DNA from: Charina bottae
Lineage: Eukaryota > Chordata > Lepidosauria > Squamata > Charinaidae
Length of the DNA stretch: 64,000 nucleotides
NCBI GenBank assembly: GCA_023362775.1
Contig: JALMGJ010000002.1
Span: 33,819,414-33,883,413, forward strand
Direction of reading: 5' to 3'
This document shows, piece after piece, positions 48,140 to 64,000 of this stretch. The position numbers and the translations under genes are program-made. The notes beneath the pieces were generated by a model, which was not told where the DNA came from, did no database searches, and saw only the letters and a list, made by a program, of their open reading frames with translations. The number at the start of each line of letters is the position of its first letter. Within the stretch, counting starts at the first letter, position 1.

Positions 48140-48330
48140 GCCGGCCAGCATTGGCTGCCACACGGAGACGACGTGTTTGCGTAACGGGAGTTCTAGAGGC
48201 GGGGACGGGAAGCGATGATTTCCCGCTGGAATTTCTCCTCTCTGGGAAGAAGTACTCTCTTATTTTAACCCTTCGAAGAAGGGGAAGCGCTGAGAAGTGG
48301 TCGCAGGAATGAAGTCCGGCGTGCCTTTGC
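48140..48330 (+). promoter_or_regulatory. Candidate promoter, gene copy 3
   Basis: Same inverted CCAAT box (48150-48154) and GC-box-like motif as the other copies. Not experimentally supported. Confidence 0.3.
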
Positions 48331-48889
48331 TCTTAAAACAAGCCAAAGTGACCGTCGAGTTGGCTGTCCGGCAAGAAAATCCCAACATTTAGTAAATGTG
48401 AGTATTTAAATGGAATTAGAATTAGAAAAATGGGGGGAGCTCTGGTCATTGCGGGGAAGAAGGGCACACTTTTCCCTTGCAAAGCCCCATTGCGAGCAAA
48501 TGGAGGGGAGAGCACGCTCCGCATGACTATGAATGGACCGGTTATTTTGGCCCCACTCTTTGCATGCAGGCTTCAGCCTGGCCGCCAGCACGACCAGCGA
48601 AAAGCCTCCCCGAACGACTTTAGGATGGTCTGTAAAACTTAACTCTTGTGGGTTTGATTCAGGTGCTGCCCGCTAAAACGCAGCTGGTTTTGCTGTTTCT
48701 TTTTTGCTTCAGATTGGAAGCATATTGTGGGTGCGTGAAGAGTCTGCGTCTCTTAGAGAACTTCTAATCAAAGATGGGTGCTTTACTTTGATGCAAGTCC
48801 AATTCATGCAGTGATGGGCCTATGAATTAAAGTGGTTTTGGAGGTCCCTTGCAGCTGTGTTTGGCGTTCCCTTTGAGTCGAGAAGGAAA

Positions 48890-54507
<5,618 letters not shown>

Positions 54508-54995
54508 CAACTTATATCTTTTGAAGTTTTCTATATTTCATCCCTTTCACCTCTAATAGTTGGAATCATTGCCCTATCTTTCTTTTGCTTTAAGCAATTA
54601 TCCAAATCTTGCCAGGTCTTTCACTGTTCTCCCTGTATGTCTGTCATAGACGTGTTAGCATGAATTCTGTCTGATATGATACAGTATTTAGTTCATATTT
54701 CTTTTTCTGTATTTCTCTGTCCAAAGTAGTAGATGGTCATCTAACCATATGTGCCCATAAATGTTTCAATTCATCTTTCAAGTTATTTTCCCTTTTATTT
54801 TTAATCTTATTTTTGTATGATGCATAAGCAATAATTTGACCTCGGATATGTTTTATATGCTTCCCATTCAAAAATTTGGACACTTGATGTTCCTGAGTTC
54901 AAATCAAAGTATTGTAAAGTCTCTACCCACATTTGTTGTACAAAATTTTTATCACTGAATAAAGAGACATTAAAATACCAATTTCTCGATACCTT

Positions 54996-56135
54996 GACCG
55001 TAGTACACGACTCGGTTGAACTCAAATTGGTTTTATTTGAAGATGACATTCTTTTGTTTATTTCTAAACCTCACACTACTATTCCAGTGTTGATGCGGAT
55101 GATAGATGCCTTTGGTAAAATAGCAGGATACTCTATGAAAACTGATCCAAATCGGAATTGATGCCAATAGGTGAAAATTTGGTCACCCAGCCATTTAAGG
55201 AATATCAATTCTGTATTTGTACCAAATTCATTAGATATCTAGTACGTGCATACTAAAAGATATAACTCAATTTGTAGCATGTAATAGAAATCTATATACT
55301 ACTAAAACTCTCCTGTTTTAGTGTAACCTTTAACTGGGGGAAATGGTGCATCGTAGGGCAACAGTTTTTGAACCAAGGTCCCTCAAATAGACTAAGTTAT
55401 GGAATTACTCCAAAGTCGGACCCATGACTCCCATGGAATTGAAATTTGGCAAATTTTATAAAGCATTTTATGACATAAATTATGATAAAACATTTTATGA
55501 CATAATACAAAATGTCATAAAACTTTTCCTGTGGGCTACTCCTGATGTTTGACTGTGCTATACGGTTCAACGTGGGCTATTTTCAAGCCAGATACATCTC
55601 TGAATATCTCCCTGAATTTTTAAGAACTTTTCCAGTGAAGGAAGTACATTGGAAGCTCTGCCATTGTTAAAGGCACTGAGGAATCTGGTAAGGAAATATC
55701 TCTGAAATTATGACCCAGCCGGTCACAGATTGTCTAGTAAAATATATAGAAAGTTTTTTTCAGATATTGATAGATGGGAGTTATTAAACCTCACCCTTTG
55801 GTGAACAGTGAACACTCTCAAAATAAATATTATTCCCAGATTAATTTAGATTCTGAGAGGAATTCCAATACATATATCTGGAAAATATTTTCAGAAAATT
55901 AATTCTTTGTTTAGAAAATTTCCATGGGGTTCTTCAATTCCAACAATATCATTACAGAAAATGCCATTACAAATTACTGTGGGACGATTCAGTTTTCCGA
56001 ATCTGGAAGTATATCTCCATGCTTACCTATTGTCAAGTATTAAACACTGGAAGCCAACAATTGCTGTCAATTTTCTGATTTGGGCAACTTTGGAATAGAC
56101 ATATGTAGCCCCTTTAGTTGGATGGACAGTATTAC
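54996..56135 (+). pseudogene. L1-like LINE ORF2 relic, copy 3
   Basis: Same relic as in units 1 and 2, closer to unit 2 in its substitutions (LHAYLL variant). Confidence 0.7.
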
Positions 56136-56145
56136 CGCTCTAAGG

Positions 56146-56271
56146 CAGTGTTTTTTGAACTTGGCAACTTGAAGAAGTGTGGACTTCAACTCCCAGAATT
56201 CCCTAGGTAGCTGGGGAATTCTGGGAGTTGAAGTCCACACCTCTTCAAGTTACCAAGTTTGAAAAACACTG
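56146..56271. mobile_element. Palindromic hAT-type MITE, copy 3
   Basis: Same 126-bp inverted-repeat element as in units 1 and 2. Confidence 0.85.
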
Positions 56272-56690
56272 CTCTAAGCGATAGGGAGTTTAATTTATTT
56301 TGTATCCACTGAACACGATTTGAATCCAAACACAGTTAAATGGAACAGCATCCCTGCTGCGTTCCACGTGGCTCCCACCTTCTGATGTTTTGAAAGTGCT
56401 TGGAGCCTGCCTGTTCTCCCAGTCTTGTGGGGTAGGTGGTGGTTGAGTCCCTATTGGATTTTCTTGGGCATGTTCTGTTTTTCCCCCCTCCAGATGTACA
56501 GGATCTTTTATTTTACTTTCTTTACTTTTAAAAGTGTAAGCCTCCCAGGGTTTTTTGAAGTTGGGTGGCCCCGAGATTTAATGAAGTAAATAGTATAAAA
56601 TAAGTAAATGAATCCTAAGATCTGGAAAAACAAATATTTAATAATTATAACATAAGCAAAAATATGATAGAGGCCTAGGTACATACAGGT

Positions 56691-56950
56691 TGTTGTTGTT
56701 GTTGTTCAGTCGTTTAGTCGTGTCCGACTCTTCGTGACCTCATTAAGCATAGCACGCCAGGCCTTCCGGTCCTCCACTGTCTCCAGGAGTTTACTCAAAT
56801 TCATGTTCATTACATCGGTGATGCTGTCTAGCCATCTCATCCTCTGCCGTCCCCTTGTCCTTTTGCCTTCAGTCTTCCCCAGCATCAGGGTCTTTTCCAG
56901 TGAGTCCTCTGTTCGCATTAGGTGGCCAAAGTATTTGAGCTTCAGCTTCT
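56691..56950 (-). mobile_element. 5'-truncated BovB 3' end, copy 3
   Basis: Same BovB tail, flanked by ACATACAGGT at 56681-56690 and 56951-56960. Confidence 0.9.
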
Positions 56951-56960
56951 ACATACAGGT

Positions 56961-57250
56961 AGTCCTCACTTAATGACCATTCGTTTAGTGATGGTTCAGA
57001 CTTACAACAGTGCTGACACTTAACGACCGTCGCAGCATCCCCATGGTCACGTGATCACAATTTGGACTCTTGGCAACCGGTTCACATGACCGTCGCAGTA
57101 TCCTGTGGTCAAGTGATCGCCATTTTTTACTTTCCCGGCCGGCTTCTGGCAAGCAAAATCAATGGGGATTCATGTGATTCGCTTAACGACCACATAGTTC
57201 GCTTAACAGCCGTGAGGAAAACGATCCATGAAATGAACTGGAAGCACACC
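56961..57250. repeat. Dispersed repeat of unassigned class, copy 3
   Basis: Counterpart of 10171-10460, and closer to unit 1 than to unit 2 (AATGGGGATTC, GATTCGCTTAACG). Confidence 0.4.
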
Positions 57251-58041
57251 TCTATACCTAAATGCAGAGGTGTACAGTGGAATGCGTCAAAAACAGCATC
57301 ATTTTGACCAGACTAACACATACACACCGTGAAATACAATCTGTAGAACCTGTTCACACAACACATTGAGGTAAGTAAAGCTTTTTGGGATCCAAGGCAA
57401 AGGTCTCAGACTCGTCCCCCCTCCCCCCATTAAGGCGGGGAGGCGTTTTCCACATTATGTCCAAACATAGTGATGGGCTTTCGTTTCTGCGAATGGGCTT
57501 GAACGCCCATCAGGGTTAGGAACCGGTCCACACAGCTGCCTTTTCATGCTCCCTTCTCATCCAAGAAATCCTGCAGCCCCCACAGTGTCCTGCCTTCCTG
57601 TGCACCTGGGATGGGTCTGTGCTGCATTGTTGCCTATTCAGCCTCAAGGTGCCACCGTCTAAGGGCGGAGATTTGTGGTGGTTTCCCTCAGCTGAAATTC
57701 CAGCCCACCCAACAGGATCCTCCACGAGAACCTCACCAGTTGCCAGGTACAATAGTCTGGTGCACTTTTTTTCTTTATTCTTTCCTGCCACAGACTTTTG
57801 TTTAATTCATGAAGGTATACAAATTGATTCCTCGATTGCCTAAGCACTAGGTGGCAGTAAATAATTAAGAATTTGTATGTCTAGGCCGCCATCTAGCCCT
57901 CCTCTGGATTTGTGCAGCTGAGATGCAGTGTGGTGGAACAGCTGGAGTTCGAGAAAGGAGGTCATAACTGAGAGGAACGTTACTGGGCTAGCATTGGCGA
58001 TCACTCGTAGCTGAGTAAGATTGTCTTCCAAAGGTAAAATT

Positions 58042-59820
58042 TTAACGGTGGATCCGTAAGTGGCTATAAAGGCCAATTCTGGATCCGCACAACCTCCCAC
58101 AATGAGGGCATAGGTTTCCGGGTGGGAGACGGTCATGATGAGGGTTTGCCTGACGTGCCTTCATTTTAGCTCTTTTCTCCCTTTCGCCCTGTACTCATGC
58201 TTCTTCAAAGTCCATAGCGCCATTAATAAAGGATGACCTCCAATTGAAACGCTCATGAGTTAGGGCTTCCCAGTTCTCAATGCTGATATTACATTTTTTA
58301 AAATTAGCTTTGAGAGTATCTTTGAATCTCTTTTGCTGTCCACCAATATTCCGTTTTCCATTCTTAAGTTGGGAGTAAAGTAGCTGCTTTGGAAGACGAT
58401 GGTCAGGCATTCGAACAACATGACCGGTCCGGCGAAGTTGATGTTGGATGATCATTGTTTCAATGCTGGTGGTTTTCGCTTCTTCTAATACGCTAACATT
58501 AGTCCGCCTATCTTCCCAAGTAATTTGCAGAATTTTTCGGAGGCAGCGTTGATGGAATCTTTCAAGAAGTTGGAGGTGGCGTTTGTAGAGGGTCCATGTT
58601 TCACAGGCGTACAGAAGGGTTGGTAGTACAATGGCTTTGTAAACAAGCATTTTGGTCTCCCTGCGAATGTCCCGATCCTCAAACACTCTACGCTTCATTC
58701 GGGAGAAAGCTACACTCGCAGAGCTCAGGCGATGCTGAATTTCAGCGTTGATGTCGGCTTTTGTAGATAGATGGCTGCCGAGATAAGAAAAGTGATCAAC
58801 ATTTTCTAGTGACACACCTTTAATCTGGATTGATGGCGCTGCAGAGGGATTGGTTCGAACTTGCTGGTAAAGCACTTTGGTTTTTTTAATGTTAATCGAG
58901 AGGCCGAGTTTTTCATATGCTTCTGCAAAGATGTTTAGGATAGTTTGAAGATCTTCCTCGGAGTGTGCACAGACTACGTTATCATCAGCATATTGAAGTT
59001 CTATAACAGAAGTTGCAATTACCTTATTTTTTGCTTTCAGCCTACTAAGATTAAAAAGCTTTCCATCTGTTCGATATATAATTTCTACACCAGTAGGAAG
59101 TTTCTCTTCAAGAAGGTGCATAATCATAGCGATGAAGATAGCGAATAAGGTTGGAGCAATAACACATCCCTGTTTAATGCCGGATTCCACTTTAAATGGA
59201 TCGCTTTGAGAGCCATTGTTTTTCAGGATTGTTGCCATCATGTCGTCATGGAGTAACCGCAAGATGTTCACAAATTTATCAGGGCATCCGATTTTCAGAA
59301 GGATGGTCCAGAGAGCAGTACGATTTACAGTATCAAAAGCTTTATTCAGATCAATAAACGCCATGTACAGAGGGCAGTTTTGCTCCTTGCATTTTTCTTG
59401 AAGCTGTCGTGCAGTGAAGATCATATCCACTGTTCCCCTGGAAGGGCGGAAGCCATTTTGCGTTTCAGGGAGGATGTCTTCTGATACAGATAGGAGACGG
59501 TTTGCGATGATCTTTGCCAGGATTTTGCCTGCTGTGGCTAGAAGGGAGATGCCTCGATAGTTTCCACAGTCTGTTCTATCACCCTTTTTAAAGAGAGTGA
59601 TAATTATGGCATCCCTAAAGTCTGCTGGAATCTCCTCCCTCATCCAGATTTTTTCGATGAGCTTATGAAGTTGTTGTGTAAGTTCAGGCCCGCCTTCTTT
59701 AAAGACTTCAGCAGGAATCCCATCAGGTCCACTAGCTTTGTTATTTTTCATTTGTTTAGTGGCTTTACTGACTTCCTCCAAACTAGGGGCACGGGGCTTT
59801 TTTAATGCCATAAAGGCCAT
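58042..59820 (-). pseudogene. Non-LTR retrotransposon reverse transcriptase with C-terminal zinc finger, copy 3
   Basis: The 541-codon frame (59820 to 58195) is open as in unit 1, with YADD and all RT blocks. The shared TGA at 58195-58197 precedes the in-frame zinc-finger extension that ends at 58042. Few changes from unit 1 are visible (for example ADINAE for ADIDAE, QLRRTG for QLRWTG and ANFKK for ANLKK). Confidence 0.8.
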
Positions 59821-60619
59821 CTATGGACCAACAAACCATGGTTACTGGGCTATCTCATTGTGGGATGAATCTTTCTGATTAGATCCTCATGACATGCTTA
59901 AACTATAGGATCATCAGGTTTAGTGTGTCATTCAGCCAAGACATTTGCTGAGGTTATGGTTATCACAGAGGGTATCCTTGGATTAATTGTGGTTAACTGC
60001 TCCTCCATTGCTCCAAATAAAGAGTGAGGAGGTAGGAATGGCAACTAAATACCTCCTGCCATTCATAAGGTGTTCCCAGTTGTGGAAGCATGTGTGGTGG
60101 TGGTGATGGGGTAGCAGAAAATAAATCCCCAGAATAATATACGGTGGGATGATAGGCAAGAGACTGATATAAGGGAAGTATGAAGGGGACTCCAACAATT
60201 CTGTGCAAAAACAGCCACCAGGAAAAAGCTCCAGGTGGACAGGAGTTCGTAAACAGGAACAGCAAATGGGGCAACCACAAATAGTTCCAAGGAGAAAACC
60301 GAGGAAGATAGCAGTTGAAGCCACTGTGGCTGCAGAAAAACTAATGCTCTGGAAAACATAACACGTAGAAGGCTGGAGAAAGCTGTCCAAGGAAGAGTTC
60401 TGACCGAACTAGAGAGATTGTGTCATGAGAACCAACCCAGAATAAGCTGAGGATGGTGAAGGATATAAAAAATAAGCAAGTAATTCTTTCTGCTTCTCAA
60501 AAGTGGTGTAATCAAAGGGTTAACTATGACAGTGCCCTCAGAGAGAATAAGGTACCAATTATATTACAACCCTCCAATCCAAACAAGATTAATTTTCAAT
60601 TACTGTATTTTTAAAGGAG

Positions 60620-60621
<2 letters not shown>

Positions 60622-60672
<51 letters not shown>
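60622..60672. repeat. (GAT)n microsatellite, copy 3
   Basis: The same GAT run, intermediate in length between units 1 and 2. Confidence 0.95.
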
Positions 60673-60673
<1 letters not shown>

Positions 60674-60932
60674 CTTGTTGGCTGATCCAGCTGATTTGAA
60701 GAGAATGTTATGCTATGAACTTTTCCAAGCTATCCCATCAAATTCAGATCCCAATCCTCTGCGTGTCCATTTGAAAGATTGTCAAGAGAGTGATCCTACA
60801 TATATCAAACTTGCATACAAATATATTTTATATTTAGTATTAATATATTAGATCATTTGCACTTTTATTATGGCTCTGAAACCATGTTTTATTTCTTTGA
60901 AGAGTTGTGTTGCCTTTCTTACTCTTCCTTTC

Positions 60933-61329
60933 TAAGAGGCCTTGATAGATAGCTGTGTGCATAGAAACAAGTTAAGGTGTACATTCCAAGGATAGCTTGG
61001 AAGATATTGTTTAATAACAGTCAAGGGGCCCTAGCAAGGATGGAAGGACATCCCTTATATGGAATAATGTTAAGATAGAGTGAAGGAAGGAAGTTCCTAA
61101 TATGGAATGATGCTCTGGTGGAGTAAGGGGTGGTATTCTAAAGGAGGAGTTGAATGGAATGTATATAATGTGCTGCAAGGAGGGGGTCCTGTGTGATCGC
61201 CCACCTAACAGCTCCCTGTCATTGCTTTTGCTCTTGGGTGAAGAATAAAGAACTTCATTTCATGCAACTGCCTGTTTCTTTGGCCCCGGCTCAGAAACGA
61301 ACTTGGTAAGGAAATAAAAAATTCTAACA
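60933..61329 (+). mobile_element. Candidate retroviral LTR, copy 3 (limits approximate)
   Basis: Counterpart of 14140-14536. The leader follows to 61904. Confidence 0.45.
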
Positions 61330-61904
61330 GTTTTGGTAAGCCAGCCAGGAGCCCTGAGCTCACCTGATGGGCCAAGTCTTGGGATAGTCACACCCTGCCG
61401 GCATTGGGCTATTTGCCCGAAGGGAGGTGTCTTCCTGGTGAATCGACCTGGGAGGTAGTGAAGGGAATTTTGGTCTTATGCCAAATGGTTGCATCAATTA
61501 GTTCACTTCATAGTTGGTAAGTACCTGTAATATTCTTGTCTTTTGTGTGCCTGGTGAATGTGTGTGTGTGAATGATACCCTTTGTTGATAAAACCACCCG
61601 CTGGCCAAGGCTGTGTGTCCGCTGTTTCAAGACACCACTAGGTCTCTGCTAGCCCTTTTGGGTGATGACCAGAGAAGCCTGGATAGCCGGTGGGACCAGT
61701 TGATCTGTGTGCCTCAACAGGGTTGCAAAAGGTTGTGTGAGTGAACCATAACTGGGCAAAATTTGCCGCTCCAAATTGCTAAAGGGTCCGGCCCAGGGAA
61801 AAGAGAAGCGCGTGGAGGACCAGTACTTTGTTAGGAAGTCTCCAGGCGGTCAGGTGCACCCCAAACCTGGTGGACACGCGTGTCATGCTTAGGGCGGTAG
61901 TAAG

Positions 61905-62033
61905 ATGGGGAACTCTAAGACCCCATCAAGTTCTCTTTTGGGGAAGCTTTTGTTGGCTTGGGACCAGGGGCAATTGCCTACCCAAGCGGGTATGAAAAAG
62001 CCGTGCATGGCAGCTATATCTGGAATGGAATGA
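61905..62033 (+). pseudogene. Truncated retroviral gag start, copy 3
   Basis: MGNS start and stop after 42 codons, as in the other units. Confidence 0.45.
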
Positions 62034-62240
62034 ATACGTGGATTCAAGCGGTAATGAAATCCGGCCAAGCTAGGGTACTTTCCTCTATGATAAACCTAAA
62101 CGTTTAAAACAACACTTAAAACATGATCATGCCAATTAGCTCAAATATTTGTATTGTTGAGAGAGGTTTCTTTATGTAAGCATCTGTAACCAAAACATTT
62201 TCTGTTTGTAAGTATTTTTGTACATTTGTATGTATATTTG

Positions 62241-64000
62241 CCCCTTCATGGATGTATTTGCCCCTTCCTGGATCACTGCCTTGTTGTGGCGAAGGGGCTT
62301 TGGTAACTCAATGAAGTCAGGTCAAGACGGACAGGTCATGACGGAGAGTTCTGACAAAACGTGGTCCACTGGAGGAGGAAATGGCAACCCACTCCAGTAT
62401 CCTTGCCAAGAAAACCCCATGGACAGTATCAAAAGGCTAAAAGATATGATGCCAGAAGATGAGCCCCTCAGGTCAGAAGGTGTCCAATATGCTACTGGGG
62501 AAGAGCGGAGGGCAATTCCGAGTAGCTCCAGAAAGAGTGAAGCGGCTGGGCCAAAGCCAAAGGGACGCTCAGTTGTGGATGTGTCTGGAAGTGGAAGGAA
62601 AGTCCGATGCTGTAAAGAACAATACTGCATAGGAACCTGGAATGTAAGATCTATGAATCAAGTAAAGTTGGATGTGGTCAAACATGAGATGACAAGATTG
62701 AACATCAACATCTTGGAAATCAGTGAATTAAAATGGACAGGAATGGGTGAATTTAATTCAGGTGACCAAAAATGACAGAATGATCTCAGTTCAAATCCAA
62801 GGCAAACCATTCAACATCACAGTAATCCAAGTCTATGCCCCAACCACTGATGCCGAAGAAGCTGAAGTTGACCGGTTCTATGAAGACCTACAACACCTTC
62901 TAGAACTAACACCAAAAAAAGATGGGCATGTTAAAGGACAAAAAAGGCAGGGACCTAACAGAAGCAGAAGAGATTAAGAAGAGGTGGCAAGAATACACAG
63001 AGTAACTATACAAGAAATATCTTAATATCCCTGATAAATACGATGGTGTGGTCACTGACCTTGAGCCGGACATCCTAGAGAGTGAAGTCAAGTGGGCCTT
63101 AGGAAGCATTACTAACAACAAAGCTAGCAGATAAGACAGTATCCCAGCTGAGCTATTTAAAATCCTGAAAGATGATGCTGTTAAAGTACTGCACTCAATA
63201 TGCCAACAAATTTGGAAAACTCAATAGTGGCCACAGGATTGGAAAATGTCAGTTTACATTACTATTCCAAAGAAGGGCAATGCCAAAGAATGTTCAAACT
63301 ACCATACAATTGTGCTCATTTCACATGCTAGCAAGGTTATGCTCAAAATCCTACAAGCTAGGCTTTAGCAGTATGTGAACCGAGAACTACCAGAAGTGCA
63401 AGCTGGGTTTCGAAGAGGCAGAGGAACTAGAGATCAGATTGCCAACATTCGCTGGATCATGGAAAAAGCAAGAGAGTTCCAGAAAAACATCTACTTCTGC
63501 TTCATTGACTACACTAAAGCCTTTGATTGTGTGGATCACAACAAACTGTGGCAAAGTCTTAAAGAGATGGGAGTACCAGACCACCTTACCTGTCTCCTGA
63601 GAAATCTGTATGCGGGTCAAGAAGCAACGGTTAGAACCGGACATGGAACAACCGACTGGTTCAAAATTGGGAAAGGAGTACGACAAGGCTGTATATTATC
63701 ACCCTGCTTATTTAACTTATATGCAGAGTACATCATGAGAAATGCCGGGCTGGATGAATCACAAGCCGGAGTTAAGATTGCCGGGAGAAATATCAACAAC
63801 CTCAGATATGCCGACGATACCACCCAAATGGCAGAAAGTGAAGAGGAACTAAAGAGTCTCTTGATGAGGGTGAAAGAGGAGAGTGCAAAAGCTGGCTTGA
63901 AACTCAACATTAAAAAAACTCAGATCATGGCATCTGGTCCCATCACTTCCTGGCAAATAGAAGGGGAAGAAATGGAAGCAGTGACAGATTTTATTTTCTT
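62241..64000 (+). pseudogene. BovB LINE, copy 3, internally deleted and cut by the window
   Basis: Same insertion as 15448-18565, but about 765 bases are missing: the sequence jumps near 62920 from the endonuclease (LLELTPKK) to the segment GATGGGCATGTTAAAGG that lies near 16890 in unit 1. This removes the end of the endonuclease and the start of the linker. The RT core (RYADD) is still present when the window ends. Confidence 0.92.

Overview
This is vertebrate nuclear DNA, most likely from a squamate reptile (lizard or snake). The clues are a SCAN-KRAB-C2H2 zinc-finger gene with spliced exons, BovB (RTE) retrotransposons, a tRNA-derived SINE with box A and box B, a palindromic hAT-type MITE of a kind I associate with squamates, and Ty1/copia, L1-like and retroviral relics. 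The species cannot be read from the sequence.

The window is a tandem array of a ~23.4 kb unit. Unit 1 is 470-23744, unit 2 is 23745-47136, and unit 3 starts at 47137 and is cut by the window end. The units are near-identical by eye, with scattered substitutions and a few diagnostic indels. A short foreign flank (1-200, containing a 61-bp minisatellite) and a hAT-like MITE in the opposite orientation lie at the left edge. A MITE with 8-bp target duplications sits at each internal unit junction.

Each unit has the same order. (a) A candidate GC-rich promoter and one five-coding-exon SCAN-KRAB-zinc-finger gene on the + strand. I assembled its exons from splice sites and reading-frame phase; all three copies keep an open 811-residue frame. 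(b) A degenerate zinc-finger tail after a shared +1 frameshift. (c) An L1-like relic, a palindromic MITE, a BovB 3' tail (- strand) and a dispersed repeat. (d) A long non-LTR reverse transcriptase reading frame on the - strand. (e) A retroviral LTR/leader with a gag start, interrupted by a nearly full-length but broken BovB (+ strand). (f) Ty1/copia pol (-) and gag (+) fragments placed head to head. (g) An LTR-like, microsatellite-bearing stretch leading to the junction MITE.

The zinc-finger genes are the only probable host genes. They look like a recently expanded KRAB zinc-finger cluster, a family that typically represses retroelements through TRIM28, although whether these proteins do so is inference. 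The transposable elements were already in the unit before it was amplified, since all copies share them. Later changes are copy-specific: a templated inverted insertion and a 765-bp BovB deletion in unit 3, a 1-bp deletion in the RT frame of unit 2, and a ~110-bp deletion upstream of the gene in unit 1. Shared variants are mosaic between units, which suggests gene conversion or unequal exchange. No prokaryotic-type features (operons, CRISPR) are present.
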